This document shows positions 18,291 through 27,015 of a stretch of DNA of 64,000 nucleotides, in pieces. The DNA comes from Ramlibacter tataouinensis (lineage in GTDB: Bacteria > Pseudomonadota > Gammaproteobacteria > Burkholderiales > Burkholderiaceae_C): the NCBI RefSeq assembly GCF_001580455.1, contig NZ_CP010951.1:372001-436000 (forward strand), read 5' to 3'. The notes under the pieces were generated by a model that was given only the letters and a program-made list of their open reading frames with translations, was not told where the DNA came from and searched no databases. Each line of letters starts with the position of its first letter. The first letter of the stretch is position 1. The position numbers and the translations under genes are program-made.

Positions 18291-19061
18291 TCACATCTGC
18301 TGGAACAGGTGCAGGTAGCTGCGGCTCACCGGCAGCCGCTCGGGCCGGCCTTTCAGATGCAGCTCGCCGGCATCGGCCGCATGCATGAAGTGGCTGACGC
18401 GGTCCAGCGCGACGATCGCGCCGCGGTGCACCTGCATGAAACGCTGCGGGTCCAGTTCATCGGCGAGCTCGCGGATGGTCTTGCGGATCAGCGCCTCGCC
18501 GCCGTCCCACACCACCAGGGTGTACTTGTTGTCTGACCGGAAATAGGCCACCTGTTCCACCGGGATCAGGCGCACCGTCGCGCCCACCGAGGCCTTGATC
18601 CACTTGAGCGTGGGCGCCGGCGCGAGCTGCTGCCGCAGCGACTGCGCCAGGCGCTCCAGGGTCTGGTCATAGCCCGCAGGCTGTGCGGGCAGCGCGGCCG
18701 GCAGGCGCTGCTGGAGGCGGCGCACCGTGTCTTCGAGCCGCTGCGGCTCCACGGGCTTCATCAGGTAGTCGATCGCCCCATGGCGGAAGGCCTCCACCGC
18801 GTACTTGTCGAAGGCCGTGACGAACACCACATGGGCGCGCGTGCCGATGCAGCGCGCCGCCTCGATGCCGTTCATGCCCGGCATGTGCACGTCCAGGAAG
18901 GCGATCTGCGGTTGCAGGTCTTCGAACAGCTCCAGGGCTTCGCGGCCGTTTCGCGCCTGCGCCACGACCTGCAGCTGCGGCCACGCCGATTGCAGCAGGC
19001 CCGCGAGCCGCTCGCGCAGCAGCGGCTCGTCGTCGGCGATCAGCGCAGTGGCGGCCGTCAT
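18291..19061 (-). CDS. LytTR-family response regulator
   Basis: 256 residues from the ATG at 19061, which has a G-rich ribosome site. Receiver domain: acidic pair Asp10/Asp11 (IADDEP), phosphoacceptor Asp57 in AFLDVHMPG, Thr in VVFVTAFDKY and Lys in DYLMKPVEP. The C-terminal LytTR DNA-binding domain covers about residues 155-256 (IPVEQVAYFRSDNKYTLV ... FMQVHRGAIVALDRV ... LPVSRSYLHLFQQM). It belongs to the AlgR/LytR class, which binds direct repeats by beta-strand contacts. The histidine kinase gene is upstream on the same strand with 79 bp between them, so they form one two-component unit. Confidence 0.95.
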   Translation of the reverse strand: MTAATALIADDEPLLRERLAGLLQSAWPQLQVVAQARNGREALELFEDLQPQIAFLDVHMPGMNGIEAARCIGTRAHVVFVTAFDKYAVEAFRHGAIDYLMKPVEPQRLEDTVRRLQQRLPAALPAQPAGYDQTLERLAQSLRQQLAPAPTLKWIKASVGATVRLIPVEQVAYFRSDNKYTLVVWDGGEALIRKTIRELADELDPQRFMQVHRGAIVALDRVSHFMHAADAGELHLKGRPERLPVSRSYLHLFQQM

Positions 19062-19140
19062 TGAACCCCCACGCTTGTCACTTCGTGTACTGCGCTGCTT
19101 CCCGAGGGGGCCTTCGCGCCTAGGGGCGGCCCGGCGGCGC

Positions 19141-20220
19141 TCATACATCCTTCTGCACACGCAGCCGGATATCCGCCCGCACGCCGTGCGGCTGCACCTC
19201 GCTCAGCTCGACCTTCGCGCCGGTGCCGAAGGCGGCCTGCAAACGCGCTTCGAGGTTGGCCAGGCCGGTGCCCGGCCCCGCGTGCTCCGACATGCCCACG
19301 CCGGTGTCGGACACCCACAGATGGATGGCCGAGCTGCCATCGCGGCGTGCGCCGACTTCGACATGCGCCGGCTCGCAGGCCGGATCGACGCCGTGTTCGA
19401 TGGCGTTCTCCACCAGGGTGAGCAGCGCCATGGGCGGAAAGCGCAGCGACTTCACTTCGTCCCCGATGCGCACCGAATACGACAGGCGGTCGGGCATGCG
19501 CATGTGCATCAGTTCGAGGTAGGCCTGCACCAGCCGGTCCTCGTCGGCCAGCGTCGCATCCTCCTGCTGCAACTGGGGCATGGCGGCGCGGAAGTAGGCG
19601 ATCAGGCTGCGGAACACCGGCGCCGCGCGCGGCGAGCCGGACTCGACCAGCTCCTGCACATTGGCCAGCGTGTTCAGCAGGAAGTGCGGCTGGATCTGCG
19701 CAGTCATCAGCTTCAGGCGGGCATCGGCGGCCTGGCGCTGCAGCGTTTCGCGCTCCAGCTGGAACTGCAGCAGCAGCGCCCGCGCGCTGGCGTTGCGTTC
19801 GCGAAAGAGCGCCCCCAGCGCCACCATGATGCCGATCACCATGGCGCCCAGCGTCACCATGACGTAGCCGCGCACATGTCCCTTGGAAGCCACGAAGGCC
19901 GAAAAGTCGCCGCCGGCGGTCAGCAGCTGCACGACCAGCGGCCCGATCGGCGCCGCGACCGCCACGGCCAGCAGCTGCACCACCCAGCGCGGCGCCAGGT
20001 TCTGTTTCCATGCGCCCGCGCCCGTGTAGGCCGCCAGCAGCAGCACGCCCACGAACAGCGTTTCGCCAAACAGCTCGATGTAGGTGTTGTGCGACATCGG
20101 GTAGAAGGCCGCGGCGGCCGCGGCGGCCAGCGCGACGACCAGGGCGATGCGCCGCCATTCGGGCAAGGCAAGGCGGCGCTGCGGCACCTGGGAAGCGGCG
20201 AACTCGGGCATCCCGGTCAC
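19141..20220 (-). CDS. LytS-type sensor histidine kinase
   Basis: 359 residues if the GTG at 20220 is used; an ATG three codons later (20211) is equally possible and neither has a clear ribosome site. Four hydrophobic segments fall at about residues 24-42, 50-68, 78-102 and 118-138, then a coiled-coil (QFQLERETLQRQAADARLKL) and the His_kinase dimerisation motif with phospho-His179 in QIQPHFLLNTLANV. The ATPase domain has the N box VENAIEHGVDP and the G box DTGVGMSEHAGPGTGLANLEARL. It is an inner-membrane kinase of the LytS/YehU family with no obvious extracytoplasmic domain. Partner: the adjacent LytTR regulator. Confidence 0.92.
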   Translation of the reverse strand: MTGMPEFAASQVPQRRLALPEWRRIALVVALAAAAAAAFYPMSHNTYIELFGETLFVGVLLLAAYTGAGAWKQNLAPRWVVQLLAVAVAAPIGPLVVQLLTAGGDFSAFVASKGHVRGYVMVTLGAMVIGIMVALGALFRERNASARALLLQFQLERETLQRQAADARLKLMTAQIQPHFLLNTLANVQELVESGSPRAAPVFRSLIAYFRAAMPQLQQEDATLADEDRLVQAYLELMHMRMPDRLSYSVRIGDEVKSLRFPPMALLTLVENAIEHGVDPACEPAHVEVGARRDGSSAIHLWVSDTGVGMSEHAGPGTGLANLEARLQAAFGTGAKVELSEVQPHGVRADIRLRVQKDV

Positions 20221-20330
20221 GATAGGACCGGGCCGCGGTCGCGGTCAAGATGAGCCGCCCGGATATGCGACGAACTGCGGCATGGCGGGTGCGAACGGAG
20301 CAGCCGGCCGGCCCAGCCGTCTGGGACGCT

Positions 20331-20714
20331 TCAGCCCTGTTTACGCGCGGTCACCTCGATCTCGATCTTCATGCGCGGGTCGGCCAGCCCGGCCGAGATC
20401 ATCATCGCGGCCGGCCGGATCTCGCCGAAATACTGGCGCAGCACCGGCCAGCAGGCCGGGAAGTCCTGCGCGTCGGGCAGGACATAGGTCACGCGAACCA
20501 CATCGGCCAGGGACGAGCCGGCCTCCTCCAGCGCCTTGGTGATGTTCTTCAGGCACTGCTCGGCCTGGGCCGCGACGTCCCCGGCGATGGTCATGCTGGC
20601 GTAGTCGAAGCCGGTGGTGCCGGAGACGAATACCCACTCGCCGTCCACGACGGCGCGGGAATAGCCGATGTCGCGCTCGAAACTGGAGCCTGAACTGATG
20701 AGACGGCGGGCCAT
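20331..20714 (-). CDS. RidA family protein
   Basis: 127 residues from the ATG at 20714 with AAGGA upstream. Characteristic segments are GYSRAVVDGEWVFVSGTTGFD, AAQAEQCLKNITKALEEAGSSLADVVRVTYVL and GEIRPAAMMISAGLADPRMKIEIEVTA, with Arg100 in the position of the conserved substrate-binding arginine of RidA. RidA proteins are homotrimers that hydrolyse reactive 2-aminoacrylate and related imines; members of this wider group can lack deaminase activity. It is divergent from grpE, sharing a 150-bp upstream region, but co-regulation with heat shock is not shown. Confidence 0.9.
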   Translation of the reverse strand: MARRLISSGSSFERDIGYSRAVVDGEWVFVSGTTGFDYASMTIAGDVAAQAEQCLKNITKALEEAGSSLADVVRVTYVLPDAQDFPACWPVLRQYFGEIRPAAMMISAGLADPRMKIEIEVTARKQG

Positions 20715-20805
20715 GGCGGGGTCCTTGGAGGGTTTCCAGCACTCTACAATGCCAGCCGTTCCGCCGCCGCCTCCCCTGATTCGCAAGGATGGGCCGGGCT
20801 GCGGC

Positions 20806-20833
20806 CTTGAAAAGGGTTTCCCGGCCCCAAGCT
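20806..20833 (+). promoter_or_regulatory. Sigma-32 (heat-shock) promoter upstream of grpE
   Basis: CTTGAAA (20806-20812), a 12-bp spacer and CCCCAAGCT (20825-20833) closely fit the RpoH consensus CTTGAAA-N11-16-CCCCATNT, with the -10 ending 31 bp before the grpE ATG. The -35 element is perfect; the -10 keeps CCCCA and the final T. It would drive grpE and probably dnaK-dnaJ. Confidence 0.75.
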
Positions 20834-20864
20834 GGTGGCGAGCCCGTTTTGACCCCGACAAAGA

Positions 20865-21455
20865 ATGACCGAACCCGACCGGATCGAACCCACTCTGGAG
20901 CCCCTGGAGCCGGCGACCGCGCCGCAGGCCACGCCCCAGCCTGCCGAGGCACCCGCCCCCCAGGAAATCAGCAATGAAGCCGAATCCCTGAACCTGGCGC
21001 AGGCCGAGCTCGCCGACCTGAAGGCCAAGAACGGCCAGCTCGCCGAGCAATACCTGCGCGCGCAGGCCGACGTGCAGAACACGCGCCGCCGCGCCGAGGA
21101 AGAGGTCAGCAAGGCCCGCAAGTTCGCGGTGGAAGGATTCGCCGAGGCCATGCTGCCGGTGATCGACAGCCTGGAGGCCGGCCTGGGCGTGAAGGAGGCC
21201 ACGCCGGAGCAGATCCGCGAGGGTGCCGAGGCGACGCTGCGCCAGCTCATAAGCGCCCTGGAGCGCAACAAGGTCGTCGAGATCAACCCCCAGCCCGGTT
21301 CCAAGTTCGACCCCCACCGTCACCAGGCGATCTCCATGGTGCCGGCCGATTCGGGCCAGGAGGCCAACACCATCGTCAGCGTGCTGCAAAAGGGCTACCT
21401 GATCGCCGACCGGGTGCTGCGGCCTGCGCTGGTGACCGTGTCAGCCCCGAAATAG
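20865..21455 (+). CDS. grpE: Nucleotide exchange factor GrpE
   Basis: 196 residues. A Glu/Pro-rich disordered N-terminus (about 1-40) leads to the long dimerising coiled coil (ESLNLAQAELADLKAKNGQLAEQYLRAQADVQNTRRRAEEE region) and the beta-wing domain with FDPHRHQAISMVPA and VLQKGYLIADRVLRPALVTV, the family's C-terminal signature. It releases ADP from DnaK and serves as the thermosensor of the chaperone cycle. First gene of the chaperone cluster, 93 bp ahead of dnaK, preceded by a sigma-32-like promoter. Confidence 0.97.
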   Translation: MTEPDRIEPTLEPLEPATAPQATPQPAEAPAPQEISNEAESLNLAQAELADLKAKNGQLAEQYLRAQADVQNTRRRAEEEVSKARKFAVEGFAEAMLPVIDSLEAGLGVKEATPEQIREGAEATLRQLISALERNKVVEINPQPGSKFDPHRHQAISMVPADSGQEANTIVSVLQKGYLIADRVLRPALVTVSAPK

Positions 21456-21548
21456 CTCGATCGGGCTTGAAACCCCACAGCTTATCCACAAGTAACGAAC
21501 AATCTGATTTGAATTGGCCCGCCAGGGCCGCCAGTTAGGAGAAAAGAC

Positions 21549-23495
21549 ATGGGACGAATCATCGGCATCGACCTGGGCACGACCAACTCGTGCGTCGCCG
21601 TGATGGAGGGCAACACGCCCCGGGTGATCGAGAACAGCGAAGGCGCGCGCACCACGCCGTCGATCGTGGCCTACCAGGAAGACGGCGAGATCCTGGTCGG
21701 CGCCTCGGCCAAGCGCCAGGCGGTCACCAACGCCAGGAACACCATCTACGCCGTCAAGCGCCTGATCGGCCGCAAGTTCGAGGAGAAGGAAGTCCAGAAG
21801 GACATCCACCTCATGCCTTACAAGATCGTGCGCGCCGACAACGGCGACGCCTGGGTGGAAGAGCGCGGCAAGAAGCTCGCGCCGCCGCAGATCTCGGCGG
21901 AAGTGCTGCGCAAGATGAAGAAGACGGCAGAGGACTACCTCGGCGAGGCGGTCACCGAAGCGGTGATCACCGTGCCGGCCTATTTCAACGACAGCCAGCG
22001 CCAAGCCACCAAGGACGCGGGCCGCATCGCGGGCCTCGAAGTCAAGCGCATCATCAACGAACCGACGGCGGCGGCGCTGGCCTTCGGCCTGGACAAGCAG
22101 GAAAAGGGCGACCGCAAGATCGCGGTGTATGACCTGGGCGGCGGCACCTTCGATATCTCGATCATCGAGATCGCGGATGTCGACGGCGAGAAGCAGTTCG
22201 AGGTGCTCTCCACCAACGGCGACACCTTCCTCGGCGGCGAAGACTTCGACCAGCGCATCATCGACTACATCATCGGCGAGTTCAAGAAGGAACAGGGCGT
22301 GGACCTGTCCAAGGACGTGCTGGCCCTGCAGCGCCTGAAGGAAGCGGCCGAGAAGGCCAAGATCGAGCTGTCCAACAGCGCGCAGACCGACGTCAACCTG
22401 CCCTACATCACGGCGGACGCGACCGGCCCGAAGCACCTGAACATCAAGCTCACCCGCGCCAAGCTGGAAGCACTGGTGGACGACCTGATCGAGCGCACCA
22501 TCGCGCCCTGCCGCACCGCGATCAAGGACGCGGGTGTGTCGATCTCCGACATCCACGACGTGATCCTGGTGGGCGGCCAGACCCGCATGCCCAAGGTGCA
22601 GGAAAAGGTCAAGGAGCTGTTCGGCAAGGAGCCGCGCAAGGACGTGAACCCGGATGAAGCCGTCGCCGTGGGCGCCGGCATCCAGGGCCAGGTGCTGGGT
22701 GGCGAGCGCAAGGACGTGCTGCTGCTGGACGTGACGCCGCTGTCGCTGGGCATCGAGACCCTGGGCGGTGTCATGACCAAGATGATCACCAAGAACACCA
22801 CCATCCCGACGAAGTTCGCGCAGACCTTCTCGACGGCCGACGACAACCAGCCGGCCGTGACGATCAAGGTCTTCCAGGGCGAGCGCGAGATGGCCACTGG
22901 CAACAAGCTGCTGGGCGAGTTCAACCTGGAAGGCATTCCGCCGGCGCCGCGCGGGCTGCCGCAGATCGAGGTGACCTTCGACATCGACGCCAACGGCATC
23001 CTGCACGTGAACGCCAAGGACAAGGGCACCGGCAAGGAGAACAAGATCACCATCAAGGCGAACTCGGGCCTGTCGGAGGCCGAAATCCAGAAGATGGTGA
23101 AGGACGCCGAGCTGAACGCCGCCGAGGACAAGAAGAAGCTCGAGCTGGTGCAGGCCCGCAACCAGGGCGAGGCGCTGGTGCACAGCGTGCGCAAGAGCCT
23201 CACCGAGTACGGCGACAAGCTCGACGGCGGCGAGAAGGAAAAGATCGAGGCGGCCGTCAAGGACCTGGAAGGCGTTCTCAAGGGCGAGGACAAGGCCGCG
23301 ATCGACGAGAAGTCCAATGCCCTGATGGCCGTGAGCCAGAAGCTGGGCGAGAAGATGTACGCCGACATGCAGGCGCAGCAGGCCGGGCAAGCGGCCGGCG
23401 CCGGCCCTGGCCCCGGCCCGGGTGCGGAATCGGCCTCGAAGCCCGCCGACGACAATGTCGTCGATGCCGAAGTGAAGGAAGTCAAGAAGGGTTGA
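21549..23495 (+). CDS. dnaK: Molecular chaperone DnaK (Hsp70)
   Basis: 648 residues, start at 21549 with AGGAGAAAAG upstream. ATPase domain motifs: GIDLGTTNSCVAVMEG at the N-terminus, PAYFNDSQRQATKDAG, VYDLGGGTFDISI and LVGGQTRMPKVQ. The linker DVLLLDVTPLSLGIETLGG precedes the substrate-binding domain, and a helical lid ends in the acidic tail with VVDAEVKEVKKG. Full length and intact. It works with DnaJ and GrpE on either side. A perfect DnaA-box nonamer (TTATCCACA, 21482-21490) lies upstream, probably by chance. Confidence 0.99.
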   Translation: MGRIIGIDLGTTNSCVAVMEGNTPRVIENSEGARTTPSIVAYQEDGEILVGASAKRQAVTNARNTIYAVKRLIGRKFEEKEVQKDIHLMPYKIVRADNGDAWVEERGKKLAPPQISAEVLRKMKKTAEDYLGEAVTEAVITVPAYFNDSQRQATKDAGRIAGLEVKRIINEPTAAALAFGLDKQEKGDRKIAVYDLGGGTFDISIIEIADVDGEKQFEVLSTNGDTFLGGEDFDQRIIDYIIGEFKKEQGVDLSKDVLALQRLKEAAEKAKIELSNSAQTDVNLPYITADATGPKHLNIKLTRAKLEALVDDLIERTIAPCRTAIKDAGVSISDIHDVILVGGQTRMPKVQEKVKELFGKEPRKDVNPDEAVAVGAGIQGQVLGGERKDVLLLDVTPLSLGIETLGGVMTKMITKNTTIPTKFAQTFSTADDNQPAVTIKVFQGEREMATGNKLLGEFNLEGIPPAPRGLPQIEVTFDIDANGILHVNAKDKGTGKENKITIKANSGLSEAEIQKMVKDAELNAAEDKKKLELVQARNQGEALVHSVRKSLTEYGDKLDGGEKEKIEAAVKDLEGVLKGEDKAAIDEKSNALMAVSQKLGEKMYADMQAQQAGQAAGAGPGPGPGAESASKPADDNVVDAEVKEVKKG

Positions 23496-23590
23496 CGGCG
23501 GACGCTGCGCGCCGCGTCAACTCGCCGCGTTCGACACTTGCCCACGGGTAAGGTCGACGCGGCGATTCCGCTGAAAGAACACGAGAACCG

Positions 23591-24730
23591 ATGGCCACGA
23601 AAAGAGACTATTACGAGATCCTCGGCGTGCCGAAGAACGCTTCGGAAGAGGAGATCAAGAAGGCTTATCGCAAGCTCGCGATGAAGTACCACCCTGACCG
23701 CAACGAGGGTGACAAGAACGCGGAATCGAAATTCAAGGAGGGCAAGGAAGCCTACGAGATGCTTTCCAGCGCCGAGAAGCGCGCGGCCTATGACCAGTTC
23801 GGCCACGCCGGCGTGGATCCGAACATGCGCGGCGGCATGGGCGCGGGCGCGGAAGGCTTTGGCGGCTTCGCCGAGGCCTTCGGCGACATCTTCGGCGACA
23901 TCTTCGGCCAGGGCCGCCCCGGCGGCGCCGGCCGCGGCCGGCAGGTCTACCGGGGCAGCGACCTGTCCTACGCGATGGAGGTCACGCTGGAGGAAGCGGC
24001 CACCGGCAAGGAAGCGCAGATCCGCATCCCGACCTGGGAAGCCTGCGACACCTGCCACGGCAGCGGCGCCAAGCCCGGCACCCAGCCCAAGACCTGCACG
24101 ACCTGCAACGGCCAGGGCGTGGTGCAGATGCGCCAGGGCTTCTTCTCGGTGCAGCAGACCTGCCCGCACTGCCGCGGCACCGGCAAGATCATTCCCGACC
24201 CCTGCACCGCCTGCCATGGCCAGGGACGCGTCAAGAAGCAGAAGACGCTCGAGGTCAAGATTCCCGCCGGCATCGACGACGGCATGCGCATCCGCAGCGC
24301 CGGCAACGGCGAGCCGGGCACCAACGGCGGCCCGCCGGGCGACCTGTTCATCGAGATCCGCCTGAAGAAGCACGCCATCTTCCAGCGCGACGGCGACGAC
24401 CTGCACTGCGTGGTGCCCATCAGCTTCACGCAGGCCGCCCTGGGCGGCGAGATCGAGGTGCCGACGCTGCAAGGCAAGGCCGCCATCGACATTCCCGAAG
24501 GCACCCAGGCCGGCAAGCAGTTCCGCCTGCGCGGCAAGGGCATCAAGGGCGTGCGTTCCAGCTACCCCGGCGACCTGTACTGCCACGTGGCGGTGGAAAC
24601 TCCGGTCAAGCTGACCGAGCACCAGCGCAAGCTGCTCAAGGAGCTGGACGAGTCGCTGAAGAAAGGCGGCACCAAGCACTCGCCTGCCGAAGAGAGCTGG
24701 GCTGACAAGCTGCGCGGCTTCTTCACCTAG
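23591..24730 (+). CDS. dnaJ: Co-chaperone DnaJ (Hsp40)
   Basis: 379 residues, a type I DnaJ. The J domain contains YHPDRNEGDKNA with the HPD tripeptide that activates DnaK ATPase; then a Gly/Phe region (GGFAEAFGDIFGDIFGQG), four zinc-binding CxxCxGxG repeats (CDTCHGSG, CTTCNGQG, CPHCRGTG, CTACHGQG) and the two C-terminal beta domains. It delivers unfolded clients to DnaK. It lies 95 bp after dnaK and converges on the radical SAM gene with only 12 bp between the stop codons. Confidence 0.98.
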   Translation: MATKRDYYEILGVPKNASEEEIKKAYRKLAMKYHPDRNEGDKNAESKFKEGKEAYEMLSSAEKRAAYDQFGHAGVDPNMRGGMGAGAEGFGGFAEAFGDIFGDIFGQGRPGGAGRGRQVYRGSDLSYAMEVTLEEAATGKEAQIRIPTWEACDTCHGSGAKPGTQPKTCTTCNGQGVVQMRQGFFSVQQTCPHCRGTGKIIPDPCTACHGQGRVKKQKTLEVKIPAGIDDGMRIRSAGNGEPGTNGGPPGDLFIEIRLKKHAIFQRDGDDLHCVVPISFTQAALGGEIEVPTLQGKAAIDIPEGTQAGKQFRLRGKGIKGVRSSYPGDLYCHVAVETPVKLTEHQRKLLKELDESLKKGGTKHSPAEESWADKLRGFFT

Positions 24731-24742
24731 GCCCGCAGACGC

Positions 24743-25843
24743 TCAGAACAGCTGCCCCTGCCCTTCCGGCCCCGGCGGCCGGAATTGCGAGGTATCCAGC
24801 CGGATGCGCTCCCGGTTGAAGCCCAGGCGCTGCGCCGCTTTCTCGAAGCGCTGCGCGATCAGCTGGGCCCAGGCGCCACGGCCCTTCAAGCGGGTCGCGA
24901 AGTCGCTGTCGTAGTCCTTGCCGCCATGCAGTTCGCGCACGCGCGCCATCACGCGTGCGGCGCGCTGCGGGTAGTGCAATTCCAGCCATTGCTTGAACAG
25001 CGGGTTCACCTCCCAGGGCAGGCGCAGCACGTGATAGAAGGCGCTGCGCGCCCCCGCCTCCCGTGCCGCCTCCAGCACCTGTTCCATGTCTTCCGTCAGG
25101 AAAGGAATCTGCGGCGCCAGGCTGACCACCGTGGGCACGCCGTGCTCCGACAGCGTCTTCAAGGTGCGCAGGCGCCGGTGCGGCGCGGCGGCGCGCGGCT
25201 CCAGCCGGCGCGCGAGTTCGGCATCGAGCGTGGTGAGAGTCACGCAGACCGAGGCGAGCCCGCGTGCCGCCATTGGCGCGATCAGGTCCAGGTCGCGCTC
25301 CACGCCGCTGGACTTGGTCACCAGCGAGAACGGATGGTGGGTCTCGTGCATCAGCTCGATCACGGCACGGGTCAGCCGCAGCTCGCGCTCCAGCGGCTGG
25401 TAGCAGTCGGTGGCAGTGCCGACGGCGATCAGCTTCGGCTCGTAGGCCTTCTTCGACAGCTCGGCGCGCAGCACCGCCGCGATGTTGCGCTTGGCGACGA
25501 TCTTCGTTTCGAAGTCGAGGCCGGGCGACAGGTTCAGGTAGCTGTGCGTGGGCCGCGCATAGCAGTAGATGCAGCCGTGCTCGCAGCCGCGGTAGGGATT
25601 GAGCGAACGCTCGAAGAAGATGTCCGGGGAGTCGTTGCTGCCGATGATGCTGCGCGCGTCTTCCCAGATCACTTCGGTGGGCAGCTGCTGCGGCGCCTGC
25701 GCCAGGTCCTCGGCCAGCGTGCCCCAGCCGTCGTCGAAGGCCTGCCTCGCGTCACGCTCGAAACGGTGCGCCAGCCGGGTCGCGGAGCCGCGCCCCTTCA
25801 GCGCTTCGACGGGGATGTGTACTTCGTCCAAGGCTGCGCGCAT
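24743..25843 (-). CDS. PA0069-family radical SAM protein (SplB-like)
   Basis: 366 residues from the ATG at 25843; a TTG at 25891 would add 16 residues but runs through the operator. The radical SAM cysteines are Cys87, Cys91 and Cys94 in GCEHGCIYCYARP, preceded by the family hallmark FERSLNPYRG and the N-terminal KGRG. This family is distantly related to spore photoproduct lyase and is of unknown function; the [4Fe-4S] cluster would generate a 5'-deoxyadenosyl radical. A LexA-like palindrome abuts the start codon, so DNA-damage induction is likely. No ribosome site fits between operator and ATG, which implies a leaderless or very short-leader mRNA. Confidence 0.9.
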   Translation of the reverse strand: MRAALDEVHIPVEALKGRGSATRLAHRFERDARQAFDDGWGTLAEDLAQAPQQLPTEVIWEDARSIIGSNDSPDIFFERSLNPYRGCEHGCIYCYARPTHSYLNLSPGLDFETKIVAKRNIAAVLRAELSKKAYEPKLIAVGTATDCYQPLERELRLTRAVIELMHETHHPFSLVTKSSGVERDLDLIAPMAARGLASVCVTLTTLDAELARRLEPRAAAPHRRLRTLKTLSEHGVPTVVSLAPQIPFLTEDMEQVLEAAREAGARSAFYHVLRLPWEVNPLFKQWLELHYPQRAARVMARVRELHGGKDYDSDFATRLKGRGAWAQLIAQRFEKAAQRLGFNRERIRLDTSQFRPPGPEGQGQLF

Positions 25844-25869
25844 CGATACTGAATGTCCATACAGTATCG
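25844..25869 (-). promoter_or_regulatory. LexA (SOS) box at the radical SAM start codon
   Basis: CGATACTG and CAGTATCG are perfect 8-bp inverted arms separated by 10 bp. The central 16-mer CTGAATGTCCATACAG (25849-25864) keeps both CTG/CAG ends and the ATACAG half of the LexA consensus CTGT-N8-ACAG, with one change (A for T) in one half. The element ends exactly one base before the ATG at 25843 in the gene's direction. Confidence 0.7.
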
Positions 25870-25932
25870 ACCGAAACGCCAGCCAATGCAAGCTCCGGCG
25901 CGCAAACGGGTGGCGACGCCCAGCCGGGAAGC

Positions 25933-26913
25933 TCAGGCGAGAGCGACTTCTCGCGTCACCAGCCGCTGCCGGGCTTCCTCGTATTCGCGCTTGAACCGTG
26001 CGATGAGCTGGGCCGCGCCCATCACTTCGGTGATGGCGCCAATGCCCTGGCCACTGCCCCAGATGTCCTTCCAGGCCTTGGCCTTGCTGCCCTCGCCGCC
26101 ACCGAAACTCATCTTGGTGGGGTCGCTCTCGGGCAGGTTGTCGGGGTCGAGTCCGGCCGCCACGATCGAGGGCTTGAGGTAGTTGCCGTGCACGCCGGTG
26201 AACAGGCTGGAGTACACGATGTCATCGGAATTGGCGTCGACGATGGCCTGCTTGTAAGCCTCGGACGCGCGCGCCTCATGCGTGGCGATAAAGGCCGAGC
26301 CGATGTAGGCGAAGTCCGCGCCCATGGCCTGGGCAGCCAGGATGGCGCCGCCGGTGGCGATGGAGCCCGACAGCGCCAGCGGGCCGTCGAACCACTGGCG
26401 GACCTCCTGGACCAGCGCGAACGGGCTCTTGATGCCGGCGTGGCCGCCTGCGCCCGCCGCCACCGCGATCAGGCCATCGGCGCCCTTCTCGATCGCCTTG
26501 CGGGCGAAGGTATTGTTGATGATGTCGTGCATCACGACGCCGCCATAGCTGTGGATCGCTTCGTTGACGTCGGTGCGCGCGCCCAGCGAGGTGATGATGA
26601 CCGGAACCCGGTACTTCACCACCATCTCCATGTCGTGCTCGAGCCGGTCGTTGCTCTTGTGCACGATCTGGTTGATCGCGAACGGCGCGGCCGGCTTGTC
26701 CGGGTGCGCCCGGTTATGGGCCGCCAGCGTCTCGGTGATCTCGTGCAGCCACTCGTCCAGCTGCGACGCCGGCCTGGCGTTCAGCGCCGGCATGGCGCCG
26801 ACGATGCCCGCCTTGCACTGTTCGATCACCAGCTTGGGGTTGCTGATGATGAACAGCGGTGAGCCGATCACGGGGATCTGGAGGTTCTGCAGGACGGGCG
26901 GGATCTTCGACAT
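25933..26913 (-). CDS. Nitronate monooxygenase family protein
   Basis: 326 residues from the ATG at 26913. The FMN-binding TIM barrel of the NMO/2-nitropropane dioxygenase family is evident: IPVIGSPLFIISNPKLVIEQCKAGIVGAMPALNAR at the N-terminus, GGHAG in VAAGAGGHAGIKSP with the catalytic-type His, LALSGSIATGGAILAAQAMGADFAYIGSAFIATHEA for phosphate binding, and a C-terminal WGSGQGIGAI. These flavoenzymes oxidise alkyl nitronates such as propionate-3-nitronate; some relatives are trans-2-enoyl reductases. It is a single-gene unit between the radical SAM gene and a strong terminator. Confidence 0.88.
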   Translation of the reverse strand: MSKIPPVLQNLQIPVIGSPLFIISNPKLVIEQCKAGIVGAMPALNARPASQLDEWLHEITETLAAHNRAHPDKPAAPFAINQIVHKSNDRLEHDMEMVVKYRVPVIITSLGARTDVNEAIHSYGGVVMHDIINNTFARKAIEKGADGLIAVAAGAGGHAGIKSPFALVQEVRQWFDGPLALSGSIATGGAILAAQAMGADFAYIGSAFIATHEARASEAYKQAIVDANSDDIVYSSLFTGVHGNYLKPSIVAAGLDPDNLPESDPTKMSFGGGEGSKAKAWKDIWGSGQGIGAITEVMGAAQLIARFKREYEEARQRLVTREVALA

Positions 26914-26974
26914 GATGGGATTCTGGGCCAACGCAAAAGTGCTGCGGTCCGCGCGCTGTCAAGGGCGGGACAGC

Positions 26975-27006
26975 AAAGAAAAAAAGGGCGGGCACCCGGC
27001 CCGCCC
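26975..27006 (-). terminator. Rho-independent terminator after the acyl-CoA dehydrogenase gene
   Basis: On the minus strand an 8-bp perfect stem (GGGCGGGC with GCCCGCCC, 5-nt loop; 26986-27006) is followed at once by a T-rich tract (complement of 26975-26985, one C among T residues). It starts 10 bp after the stop at 27016. Confidence 0.9.
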
Positions 27007-27015
27007 TCTCAACGA

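Noticed and set aside
21482..21490. Perfect DnaA box upstream of dnaK, and a second at 49044-49052 upstream of comEC
   Set aside because: Single isolated nonamers without an AT-rich unwinding region, dnaA, dnaN or parAB nearby do not make an origin; chance occurrence is likely.
22403..24679. 758-codon minus-strand frame opposite dnaK/dnaJ
   Set aside because: Spans two well-defined genes and the gap between them on the other strand; no start signal and no recognisable domain.
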